Source: an uncultured Bacteroides sp.
GTDB taxonomy: Bacteria > Bacteroidota > Bacteroidia > Bacteroidales > Bacteroidaceae
DNA length: 26,431 nt
Direction: 5' to 3'
Assembly: GCA_900555635.1 (NCBI GenBank)
Contig: USLU01000069.1
Span: 1 to 26,431 of the forward strand
Part shown: piece after piece, positions 1 to 6,522 of the stretch
Numbering within the stretch: the stretch's first letter is position 1
Layout of the letters: the number at the start of each line of letters is the position of its first letter
The notes under the pieces: generated by a model
Told to the model about the DNA's origin: nothing
What the model saw: only the letters and a program-made list of their open reading frames with translations
The model's database searches: none
Position numbers and translations under genes: made by a program

Positions 1-9
1 GTATAACCC

Positions 10-168
10 ATGGCAAAGAAAACAGTAGCAAGTTTGCACGAAGGTTCTAAAGAAGGTCGTGCTTATACAAAGGTTATCAAGATGGTTAAGTCTCCGAAAA
101 CAGGTGCTTATATCTTTGATGAACAAATGGTACAAAACGAAAAAGTACAAGACTTTTTCAAGAAGTAA
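10..168 (+). CDS. DUF4295 family protein, probable Bacteroidota-specific ribosomal protein
   Basis: A 52-residue basic protein (starts MAKKTVASLHEG, contains KMVKSPKTGAY, ends DFFKK). Its size, Lys-rich composition and position directly upstream of ftsY match DUF4295, a small family I know from Bacteroidota, where it usually follows the ribosomal protein genes rpmB and rpmG. From memory, and not checked here, a protein of this kind was found in the Flavobacterium johnsoniae large subunit and named bL38. A structural ribosome role is therefore likely but is not shown by this sequence. The ATG lies only 9 bases from the window edge, so any upstream rpmG is not visible. A clear terminator follows, which suggests that it ends the ribosomal protein transcript and is not co-transcribed with ftsY from the same promoter. 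Confidence 0.85.
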   Translation: MAKKTVASLHEGSKEGRAYTKVIKMVKSPKTGAYIFDEQMVQNEKVQDFFKK

Positions 169-212
169 GATAAATGCAGAGCTTGTAAAAGCACTGATGA
201 ATTATAAAAGAT

Positions 213-250
213 CCTCTTATCGGTATAGCTGATAAGGGGATTTCTTTTTT
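213..250 (+). terminator. Intrinsic terminator after the DUF4295 gene
   Basis: CCTCTTATC (213-221) pairs with GATAAGGGG (231-239) through eight Watson-Crick pairs and one G-U pair, with a 9-nt loop. A T-rich run (TTTCTTTTTT, 241-250) follows. This is a standard rho-independent terminator closing the upstream ribosomal protein operon. Confidence 0.85.
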
Positions 251-265
251 AAAAAGGGGACGAAG

Positions 266-298
266 TTTTTATTATTTGTCAGTTTTGTTATATCTTTG
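266..298 (+). promoter_or_regulatory. Possible upstream promoter of the ftsY operon
   Basis: TATCTTTG at 291-298 is an exact match to the Bacteroides -7 element TAnnTTTG. A T-run at 266-270 lies 20 bp upstream in the -33 position but is only a poor TTTG. Transcription would begin near 305, just before the 310-379 palindrome, so this promoter would place that palindrome in the 5' leader of the ftsY mRNA. Confidence 0.4.
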
Positions 299-309
299 CG
301 GTTAAAGTG

Positions 310-379
310 AAGATAAACTGCACCTCGGCATAAAAAAAGAACTCGTTCATTTTATTCTGCTTTCTGTTTGCATTATCTT
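310..379. repeat. 70-bp imperfect palindrome overlapping the ftsY promoter
   Basis: Nested inverted arms are visible. AAGATAA (310-316) and TGCA (319-322) match TGCA (369-372) and TTATCTT (373-379). GCA (328-330) and TAAAA (331-335) match TTTTA (350-354) and TGC (358-360). GAAC (339-342) matches GTTC (345-348) around the centre. The right arm carries the -7 box of the proximal ftsY promoter. The layout resembles a dispersed intergenic element that I recall from Bacteroides genomes, but the copy number cannot be judged from this window. Confidence 0.6.
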
Positions 380-381
380 TG
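351..381 (+). promoter_or_regulatory. Proximal ftsY promoter (Bacteroides type)
   Basis: TATCTTTG at 374-381 matches TAnnTTTG exactly. TTTA at 351-354 lies 19 bp upstream, the usual spacing to a -33 TTTG. The predicted start is near 388, giving a leader of about 25 nt before the ftsY ATG. The -7 box lies in the right arm of the 310-379 palindrome. Confidence 0.6.
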
Positions 382-412
382 TACCATAATGTATTGTACT
401 AATAGTTAGAAT

Positions 413-1372
413 ATGGGATTTTTTAGTTTTTTCTCAAAGGAAAAGAAGGAAACATTAGATAAAGGATTATCTAAGACCAAGGAGAGTGTATTCGGCAAGA
501 TAGCTCGTGCTGTGGCTGGAAAGTCGAAAGTTGACGACGAAGTGTTAGATAATCTGGAGGAAGTGTTGATTACTTCGGATGTGGGCGTGGAAACTACGTT
601 GAAAATTATTGAGCGTATAGAAAAGCGGGCTGCTTCTGAAAAATATATGAATGCACAAGAGCTAAATAAGATATTGCGCGATGAAATCGCCGCATTGCTC
701 ACAGAGAACAACTCAGAAGATGTGGATGATTTTGAAACACCGATTGCGAAGAAACCTTACGTTATCATGGTAGTAGGCGTGAATGGTGTGGGTAAAACTA
801 CCACAATCGGGAAATTGGCTTATCAATTTAAAAAGGCTGGAAAGTCTGTTTATTTGGGAGCTGCCGATACTTTCCGTGCTGCTGCTGTTGAACAATTAAT
901 GATTTGGGGAGAGCGGGTAGGAGTACCTGTAATCAAACAGAAGATGGGAGCGGATCCTGCTTCAGTAGCTTTTGATACATTAAGTTCGGCTGTAGCCAAT
1001 AATGCAGATGTAGTCATTATCGATACAGCTGGTCGTCTTCATAATAAGGTTGGTTTAATGAATGAATTGACCAAGATTAAAAATGTGATGAAGAAAGTTG
1101 TAGCTGACGCGCCTAATGAGGTTTTGCTTGTTTTGGACGGTTCCACCGGGCAAAATGCTTTCGAGCAAGCACGCCAATTTACCTTAGCTACGGAAGTAAC
1201 GTCATTGGCAGTAACCAAACTCGATGGCACTGCAAAAGGTGGGGTGGTCATTGGTATTTCCGATCAATTTAAGATTCCAGTGAAATATATTGGTTTAGGC
1301 GAGGGAATGGAAGACTTGCAAGTATTTCGTAAGAAAGAATTTGTTGATTCACTGTTTGGAGGGGATGCATGA
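413..1372 (+). CDS. ftsY: Signal recognition particle receptor FtsY
   Basis: A 319-residue SRP-family GTPase that receives ribosome-nascent chain-SRP complexes at the inner membrane and passes them to the Sec translocon. The GTPase motifs are in order: P-loop GVNGVGKTT (122-130), DTFRAAA (152-158), DTAGR (204-208) and TKLD (268-271), with GLGEGMEDL near 295-302. Residues 1-110 form a short N domain with a Phe-rich start (MGFFSFF) and many Lys residues. The long acidic A domain of E. coli FtsY is missing, as in many non-proteobacterial forms, so membrane contact is probably through the N-terminal amphipathic stretch. The stop codon overlaps the rimO start (ATGA), which indicates translational coupling. 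Confidence 0.97.
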   Translation: MGFFSFFSKEKKETLDKGLSKTKESVFGKIARAVAGKSKVDDEVLDNLEEVLITSDVGVETTLKIIERIEKRAASEKYMNAQELNKILRDEIAALLTENNSEDVDDFETPIAKKPYVIMVVGVNGVGKTTTIGKLAYQFKKAGKSVYLGAADTFRAAAVEQLMIWGERVGVPVIKQKMGADPASVAFDTLSSAVANNADVVIIDTAGRLHNKVGLMNELTKIKNVMKKVVADAPNEVLLVLDGSTGQNAFEQARQFTLATEVTSLAVTKLDGTAKGGVVIGISDQFKIPVKYIGLGEGMEDLQVFRKKEFVDSLFGGDA

Positions 1373-2667
1373 GACGGAAAACCATCGACATCATTACTTT
1401 AGGTTGTTCTAAAAATCTGGTGGATTCGGAGCATTTGATGCGTCAGCTTGAAGAAGCCGGTTACAATGTAACTCATGACACTGAACGTCCCAAAGGTGAG
1501 ATAGCCGTTATTAATACTTGTGGTTTTATTGGTGATGCCAAGGAGGAATCTATAAATATGATTCTGGAGTTTGCCCAAGCTAAAGAAGAAGGTAGCTTAG
1601 AGAAACTTTATGTTATGGGCTGCCTTTCGGAACGTTATCTGAAAGAACTGGCTATTGAAATTCCGCAGGTTGATAAGTTTTACGGAAAGTTTAACTGGAA
1701 AGAACTGTTACAGGATTTAGGAAAGGCATATCATGATGAATTACACATTGAGCGTACGTTGACAACCCCTAAACATTATGCTTATCTGAAAATATCAGAG
1801 GGGTGTGATCGCAAATGTTCTTACTGCGCTATTCCCATCATAACAGGTCGGCACGTGTCTCGTCCGATGGAAGAAATTCTGGATGAGGTGAAATACTTGG
1901 TTGCCCGTGGTGTGAAAGAATTTCAAGTAATTGCTCAAGAGCTTACTTATTATGGAGTGGATCTGTATAAAAAGCAGATGCTGCCGGAACTTATAGAGAG
2001 GGTTTCTGAAATTCCAGGAGTGGAGTGGATACGTCTGCATTATGCTTATCCGGCGCATTTTCCTATGGATTTGTTCCGTGTAATGCGGGAACGTTCAAAT
2101 GTCTGCAAATACATGGATATCGCTTTGCAGCATATCAGCGATAATATGCTCACTAAAATGCGTCGCCATGTAACGAAAGACGAGACTTATCAGTTGGTGG
2201 AACAATTTCGTAAAGAAGTTCCTGGGATACATTTGCGTACAACCCTTATGGTGGGTCATCCGGGTGAAACAGAAACAGATTTTGAAGAATTGAAAGAATT
2301 TGTTCGTAAGGCTCGTTTCGATAGAATGGGGGCTTTTGCTTATTCTGAAGAAGAGGGCACTTATGCCGCTGCTAACTATGAGGATAATATTCCACAAGAA
2401 ATGAAGCAGGCTCGTTTAGATGAATTGATGTCTATACAGCAAGAAATATCTTCCGAATTGAGTGCAGCGAAGGTGGGAAAGCAAATGAAAGTAATTATAG
2501 ACCGTTTGGAAGGTGATTACTATGTAGGACGTACAGAGTTTGATTCTCCCGAGGTTGATCCGGAAGTTTTGATTGAAAGTGGAAATAGAGAACTGACTAT
2601 TGGTAACTTTTACCAAGTAGAGATAGTAAGTTCCGATGATTTCGACCTTTTTGGAAGAATTATTTAA
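1369..2667 (+). CDS. rimO: Ribosomal protein uS12 methylthiotransferase RimO
   Basis: A 432-residue radical-SAM methylthiotransferase, which adds a methylthio group to the conserved Asp of ribosomal protein uS12. The N-terminal UPF0004 domain supplies three cysteines for the auxiliary 4Fe-4S cluster: C13 (LGCSKN), C51 (NTCGF) and C85 (MGCLSER). The radical-SAM cluster motif CxxxCxxC is at C146, C150 and C153 (GCDRKCSYC). The C-terminal ~65 residues form the TRAM-type substrate-binding part. The LGCSKNLVDSE start and overall length fit RimO better than the related MiaB. It overlaps ftsY by 4 bp, an arrangement I associate with Bacteroidota. The 78-nt gap to the HU gene has no terminator. Confidence 0.96.
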   Translation: MRRKTIDIITLGCSKNLVDSEHLMRQLEEAGYNVTHDTERPKGEIAVINTCGFIGDAKEESINMILEFAQAKEEGSLEKLYVMGCLSERYLKELAIEIPQVDKFYGKFNWKELLQDLGKAYHDELHIERTLTTPKHYAYLKISEGCDRKCSYCAIPIITGRHVSRPMEEILDEVKYLVARGVKEFQVIAQELTYYGVDLYKKQMLPELIERVSEIPGVEWIRLHYAYPAHFPMDLFRVMRERSNVCKYMDIALQHISDNMLTKMRRHVTKDETYQLVEQFRKEVPGIHLRTTLMVGHPGETETDFEELKEFVRKARFDRMGAFAYSEEEGTYAAANYEDNIPQEMKQARLDELMSIQQEISSELSAAKVGKQMKVIIDRLEGDYYVGRTEFDSPEVDPEVLIESGNRELTIGNFYQVEIVSSDDFDLFGRII

Positions 2668-2745
2668 TGATTTTTCCCGAACTTCTTGTGTATTTGAAGA
2701 AGATTTGCTAATATAGCAGCGTAGTTCAATATTAAAGCTTATATT

Positions 2746-3018
2746 TTGAATAACAAAGAGTTTACTTCTGAATTATCTCGGAGGTTAGGATATACATTAA
2801 AGGATACTTCTGAGTTGATTGCATCTTTGCTGTCGGATATGTCGCGCCAGTTGGAAGAGGGAAATGTTATATCTGTACAAGGGTTTGGTACATTTGAAGT
2901 GAAAAAAAAAGCAGAACGTATATCTGTAAATCCAACAACAAAGCAGCGTATGCTGGTTCCACCCAAGTTGGTATTGACCTATAAACCCAGTTCACTATTG
3001 AAAGATAAGTTTAAGTAA
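2746..3018 (+). CDS. HU-family DNA-binding protein (TTG start)
   Basis: A 90-residue histone-like protein that would bind and bend DNA as a dimer. The HU/IHF signature GFGTF lies at 46-50. The beta-arm retains Asn-Pro in SVNPTTK, with Pro at residue 63, the usual position of the intercalating proline. The second arm strand is followed by the typical VLTYKPSSLLK. The chosen start is TTG at 2746: no ATG precedes this frame before a TAG at 2722, and beginning here gives a full-length HU. ATT at 2743 is a less likely alternative. The gene lies 23 bp upstream of a second HU-like gene and probably belongs to the ftsY-rimO transcript. Confidence 0.9.
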   Translation: MNNKEFTSELSRRLGYTLKDTSELIASLLSDMSRQLEEGNVISVQGFGTFEVKKKAERISVNPTTKQRMLVPPKLVLTYKPSSLLKDKFK

Positions 3019-3041
3019 TCTTCCTTTTAATTCTCCACACT

Positions 3042-4217
3042 ATGAATGAGAAACTGAACATACAGGATTTGATTGATTTGCTTGCTGAAAAGCATGGTAT
3101 GAGTAAAAAGAATGCTGACAATTTTGTAAAGGAATTCTTTTTACTTATCGAAGAATCGTTGGAGAAAGATAAGTATGTAAAAATAAAGGGGCTGGGCACT
3201 TTTAAACTGATTGATGTAGATAGTCGTGAAAGTGTCAATGTTAATACCGGAGAAAGATTTGAAATACAAGGACATACTAAAGTTTCGTTTACTCCGGAAC
3301 CTACATTGAAAGATATTATCAATAAACCATTCTCGCACTTTGAAACTGTAGTCTTAAATGATAATACAGTTCTTGAAGATACCCCTCTGGATAGTGAGGA
3401 AGAAGAGCAAGAACAAGATATGCCCCAGAAAGAAGTCATTGAGTCTTCCGAGATGGCTACAGAGGAAGTTATAGTTGTAAAAGAGGAGGAGGTTACTGTT
3501 GCTACAGAGGTTGTTGGTGCCATAAAAGAACCTCTAGTGGAGCAGGAACAGCAACAAGAAGAAACTAAAATTACGTCTGATCTCCCCAATAACGAAGTAA
3601 TTGCTGTTGATACATCTGATGCGGTTATAGTTGAAGAAGAAAAAAAGGCCGCAGAAACTCCTGTAGATTTTAAAGAAACTGCAGATTCATCTAGTATGAA
3701 ATACTTTATTGGCATTGTTGTTTTCGTTATAGTGCTATGTGGCGGTGCTGTGATGTTTATGTATTATCCCGATTTATTGGATAGCTTTACATCTAAGTCT
3801 CCTGTAGAAAAAGAGGAAGTTGTGAAGGCGGATCAAACCATGTTAACTGATAGTTTAACTGCGAGAGAAAAAGAAATAGTTGAACCTGCTAAGCCGGATA
3901 CAGTGGCTGAAAGTGTTGCTGTGGCTTCGACTTCGAACGATATGTCTAAAGGTGTGAAGCAAGCACCATCTCCTAAAGAACGAAAGAAGCCTGCTACACC
4001 ATTTGAGCCCGATTCAGTAGGTTACACGATTGCTGGTACAGAAACCACTTATACCATTAAAGAAGGGGAAACTTTGACGAAAGTTGCACTTCGTTTTTAT
4101 GGAACGAAGACCTTATGGCCATACATAGTAAAGCATAATCCTGGGGTTATCAAGAATCCGGATAATGTACCTTTCGGAACTACAATAAAGATACCTAAAT
4201 TAGTCAAGAAGCAGTAA
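3042..4217 (+). CDS. HU-like domain + transmembrane helix + LysM domain protein
   Basis: A 391-residue protein in four parts. Residues 1-98 are an HU-like domain (GLGTFKL at 50-56; SVNVNTGE at 64-71, with Val67 where HU has its intercalating Pro). Residues ~102-202 are a Glu-rich acidic linker. Residues ~221-242 are one hydrophobic helix. After a Pro/Lys/Ser-rich stretch, a LysM domain occupies ~336-388 (YTIKEGETLTKVALRFYG ... NPDNVPFGTTIKIP). There is no N-terminal signal peptide, so the likely topology is HU part in the cytoplasm and LysM in the periplasm on peptidoglycan. DNA binding by the diverged HU part is inference. It lies 23 bp after the HU gene and its stop codon is inside a terminator, so it ends the ftsY operon. 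Confidence 0.9.
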   Translation: MNEKLNIQDLIDLLAEKHGMSKKNADNFVKEFFLLIEESLEKDKYVKIKGLGTFKLIDVDSRESVNVNTGERFEIQGHTKVSFTPEPTLKDIINKPFSHFETVVLNDNTVLEDTPLDSEEEEQEQDMPQKEVIESSEMATEEVIVVKEEEVTVATEVVGAIKEPLVEQEQQQEETKITSDLPNNEVIAVDTSDAVIVEEEKKAAETPVDFKETADSSSMKYFIGIVVFVIVLCGGAVMFMYYPDLLDSFTSKSPVEKEEVVKADQTMLTDSLTAREKEIVEPAKPDTVAESVAVASTSNDMSKGVKQAPSPKERKKPATPFEPDSVGYTIAGTETTYTIKEGETLTKVALRFYGTKTLWPYIVKHNPGVIKNPDNVPFGTTIKIPKLVKKQ

Positions 4218-4238
4218 AATTTTACTGCTTCTTTTTTT
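4206..4238 (+). terminator. Intrinsic terminator of the ftsY-rimO-HU operon
   Basis: A perfect 14-bp palindrome, AAGAAGCAGTAAAA (4206-4219) against TTTTACTGCTTCTT (4220-4233), is followed by more T (to 4238). It includes the last codons and the stop codon of the HU-LysM gene. The upstream A-rich arm could allow some function in both directions, but no gene converges on it. Confidence 0.88.
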
Positions 4239-4305
4239 GTCAAATACTAAACTCTATGAAAGTAGTTTAATCTAAAGGTTTCGCATTGTTTTTTAATAAA
4301 AATTA

Positions 4306-4337
4306 GTTGGTATGGTTAATTTATTCCCGTACTTTTG
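4306..4337 (+). promoter_or_regulatory. Promoter of the moxR-bat operon
   Basis: TACTTTTG at 4330-4337 matches the -7 consensus TAnnTTTG, and GTTG at 4306-4309 lies 20 bp upstream at the -33 position. The expected start near 4344 leaves a leader of about 65 nt before moxR. It is the only good match I found between the preceding terminator and moxR. Confidence 0.6.
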
Positions 4338-4408
4338 GAAGCGAAAAAATAATTACCGGTATTAAACCGATAAATAGGGAATTTAAACACTTAAAATAGT
4401 ATAGATTT

Positions 4409-5404
4409 ATGGCTGAAACAATTGATATCCGCGAACTGAACGAGCGGATTGAAAGACAAAGCGCTTTCGTTACCAATCTTACCACAGGTATGGACCAGGT
4501 CATTGTAGGTCAAAAGCATCTGGTAGAATCATTGTTAATTGGTTTGTTGTCTGATGGACATGTATTGCTGGAAGGTGTACCTGGTTTGGCAAAAACTTTA
4601 GCAATCAAGACATTGGCATCTTTGATCGATGCGAAATATAGCCGTATCCAATTTACGCCGGATTTGCTACCTGCCGATGTTATCGGTACAATGGTTTACA
4701 GTCAAAAAGACGAGACATTCCAAGTAAAAAAAGGTCCTATATTTGCTAACTTTGTTTTGGCGGATGAAATTAACCGTGCTCCGGCCAAGGTACAAAGTGC
4801 TTTGCTGGAAGCAATGCAGGAACGTCAGGTTACTATCGGTAAAGAAACCTTTCCATTGATCGAACCTTTCCTGGTACTGGCTACCCAAAATCCTATCGAG
4901 CAGGAGGGTACTTATCCATTGCCTGAAGCGCAGGTTGACCGTTTCATGTTGAAAGTTGTCATCGACTATCCTAAGTTGGAAGAAGAAAAATTGATTATCC
5001 GTCAGAATATCAATGGTGAGAAATTCAATGTGAAACCTATTTTGAAGGCTGAAGAAATTATCGAAGCCCGTAAGGTGGTTCGTCAGGTTTATTTGGACGA
5101 GAAGATTGAAAAGTATATTGTAGACATTGTGTTTGCTACCCGCTATCCTGAGAAATATGATTTGAAGGAACTGAAAGATATGATTGGTTTTGGTGGTTCT
5201 CCGCGTGCTTCCATTAATCTGGCACTTGCTGCCCGTAGCTATGCCTTCATTAAACGTCGTGGATATGTAATTCCGGAAGACGTTCGTGCAGTGGCACATG
5301 ATGTACTGCGTCACCGCATCGGCTTGACTTATGAAGCGGAAGCCAGCAATGTGACTTCTGACGAAATTGTCAGCAAGATATTGAATAAAGTTGAAGTACC
5401 TTAA
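4409..5404 (+). CDS. moxR: MoxR-family AAA+ ATPase of the aerotolerance (bat) operon
   Basis: A 331-residue AAA+ ATPase of the MoxR group. These proteins work with vWA-domain partners as chaperone-like machines, for example in maturing protein complexes or in stress tolerance. Walker A GVPGLAKT lies at 56-63, Walker B VLADE at 116-120 followed by INRAPAKVQSALLEAM, sensor 1 ATQNP at 158-162, EAQVDRF at 173-179 and sensor 2 GGSPRAS at 262-268. The absence of a signal or membrane segment indicates a cytosolic protein. It heads an operon with a DUF58 gene and batA-E, the standard MoxR/Bat arrangement. A 241-bp gap filled with tandem repeats separates it from the next gene. Confidence 0.93.
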   Translation: MAETIDIRELNERIERQSAFVTNLTTGMDQVIVGQKHLVESLLIGLLSDGHVLLEGVPGLAKTLAIKTLASLIDAKYSRIQFTPDLLPADVIGTMVYSQKDETFQVKKGPIFANFVLADEINRAPAKVQSALLEAMQERQVTIGKETFPLIEPFLVLATQNPIEQEGTYPLPEAQVDRFMLKVVIDYPKLEEEKLIIRQNINGEKFNVKPILKAEEIIEARKVVRQVYLDEKIEKYIVDIVFATRYPEKYDLKELKDMIGFGGSPRASINLALAARSYAFIKRRGYVIPEDVRAVAHDVLRHRIGLTYEAEASNVTSDEIVSKILNKVEVP

Positions 5405-5428
5405 ATAAAGGGAGAATATATCAGTAGA

Positions 5429-5601
5429 AAACCACAGGAGTATGCTCTGGAAATGCCAGGCATTCACTTTTGAATTGCCTGGGATTTACTGCTGAAATCC
5501 TATGGATTTTTACTTAAAACTCCAGGAGTTTGTCTTGCAAACCTCAGGGTTACTGGCATAAACCTCAGGGTTACCGATGCAAACCTGAGGGTTTGGGGCT
5601 C
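5429..5601 (+). repeat. Eight tandem 21-22 bp units, most with a small palindrome
   Basis: Units begin at 5429, 5451, 5473, 5495, 5517, 5539, 5560 and 5581. The first five are 22 bp and the last three 21 bp. A loose unit consensus is AAAnCC-n-AGGnnTTTACT followed by a GC-containing tail. The best units are near-perfect palindromes: AAATCC-TAT-GGATTT (5495-5509) and AAACTCC-A-GGAGTTT (5517-5531). The last three contain AAACCTCAGGGTT, AAACCTCAGGGTT and AAACCTGAGGGTTT. A larger hairpin spans units 2-3 (CCAGGCATTCA 5456-5466 with TGAATTGCCTGG 5471-5482). The array fills most of the gap between moxR and the DUF58 gene and would be transcribed. It is not CRISPR, because there are no unique spacers. 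Confidence 0.8.
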
Positions 5602-5645
5602 ATCTCCACTAAGGTTTTTATTAATGAGATTATTCATATATATCA

Positions 5646-6515
5646 ATGGAAACAACTGATTTACTAAAAAAAGTCCGTCAGATTGAAATAAAGACGCGCG
5701 GATTATCCAATAATATCTTTGCCGGGCAGTATCACTCAGCCTTTAAAGGTAGAGGTATGGCTTTTTCGGAAGTGCGTGAATATCAGTTTGGCGACGATAT
5801 ACGCGACATTGACTGGAACGTGACCGCACGCTTCAACAAACCATATGTGAAGGTGTTTGAAGAAGAGCGTGAGCTGACAGTAATGTTGCTGGTAGATGTT
5901 TCCGGCAGTTTGGAGTTCGGTACTGTGAAGCAACTGAAGAAGGATATGGTGACGGAAATCGCTGCGACTTTGGCTTTTTCTGCTATCCAAAACAACGATA
6001 AAATCGGTGTCATTTTCTTTTCAGACCGGATTGAGAAATTCATTCCACCTAAGAAAGGGCGTAAGCATATACTTTACATCATTCGTGAATTAATAGACTT
6101 TCAACCCGAAAGCCGCCGGACAAATATCCGTCTCGGCTTGGAGTATCTGACAAATGTCATGAAACGTCGTTGCACTGCTTTCATGTTGTCGGATTTCATT
6201 GACCAGGAAAGCTTTAAAAACGCAATGACCATAGCCAATCGCAAGCATGATGTAGTTGCGATTCAAGTGTACGACCGCCGGGTAGAAGAACTACCGGCTG
6301 TAGGTTTGATGAAGATTAAAGATGCTGAAACTGGACATGAACAGTGGATTGACACTTCTTCGCGTGCTGTACGTCGCGCTCACCATGATTGGTGGGTGAA
6401 CAAGCAAGTAGAACTGAACGAAACATTTACCAAGAGTAATGTCGATAATGTGTCGGTACGAACTGACCAGGATTATGTCAAGGCATTGATGAATTTGTTT
6501 GCTAAACGAAATTAA
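5646..6515 (+). CDS. DUF58 protein (vWA-like partner of MoxR)
   Basis: A 289-residue cytosolic protein of the DUF58 family, whose genes nearly always accompany moxR. The conserved N-terminal block has FKGRGMAFSEVREY (33-46) and GDDIRDIDWNVTAR (49-62). The vWA fold begins with LLVDVSGS (81-88), giving an intact DxSxS metal-ion (MIDAS) motif. By family analogy it binds a target or the MoxR ring through the MIDAS; no substrate can be named from sequence. It follows the 21-22 bp repeat array, and only 7 bp separate it from the next gene, so translation there is probably coupled. Confidence 0.92.
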   Translation: METTDLLKKVRQIEIKTRGLSNNIFAGQYHSAFKGRGMAFSEVREYQFGDDIRDIDWNVTARFNKPYVKVFEEERELTVMLLVDVSGSLEFGTVKQLKKDMVTEIAATLAFSAIQNNDKIGVIFFSDRIEKFIPPKKGRKHILYIIRELIDFQPESRRTNIRLGLEYLTNVMKRRCTAFMLSDFIDQESFKNAMTIANRKHDVVAIQVYDRRVEELPAVGLMKIKDAETGHEQWIDTSSRAVRRAHHDWWVNKQVELNETFTKSNVDNVSVRTDQDYVKALMNLFAKRN

Positions 6516-6522
6516 TCGGAAA

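Noticed and set aside
1..9. End of an upstream ribosomal protein gene (rpmG)
   Set aside because: Only nine bases are present; the reading frame and identity cannot be shown.
2682..2702. Hairpin after rimO as a terminator (CTTCTT/AAGAAG)
   Set aside because: The stem is only 6 bp and no T-run follows, so read-through to the HU genes is more likely.
3011..3715. Open frame of 234 codons on the minus strand
   Set aside because: It lies wholly antisense to the HU-TM-LysM gene; its Ser/Thr-rich product mirrors the Glu/Lys-rich sense coding and shows no domain.
4667..5467. Open frame of 266 codons on the minus strand
   Set aside because: It is antisense to the well-conserved moxR gene and has no recognisable motif or leader.
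5429..5601. CRISPR array
   Set aside because: The repeats are contiguous 21-22 bp units without unique spacers and there are no cas genes nearby.
6499..6522. Longer TTG start for the gene after DUF58
   Set aside because: It would overlap DUF58 and place eight extra residues before a normal signal peptide that begins at ATG 6523.
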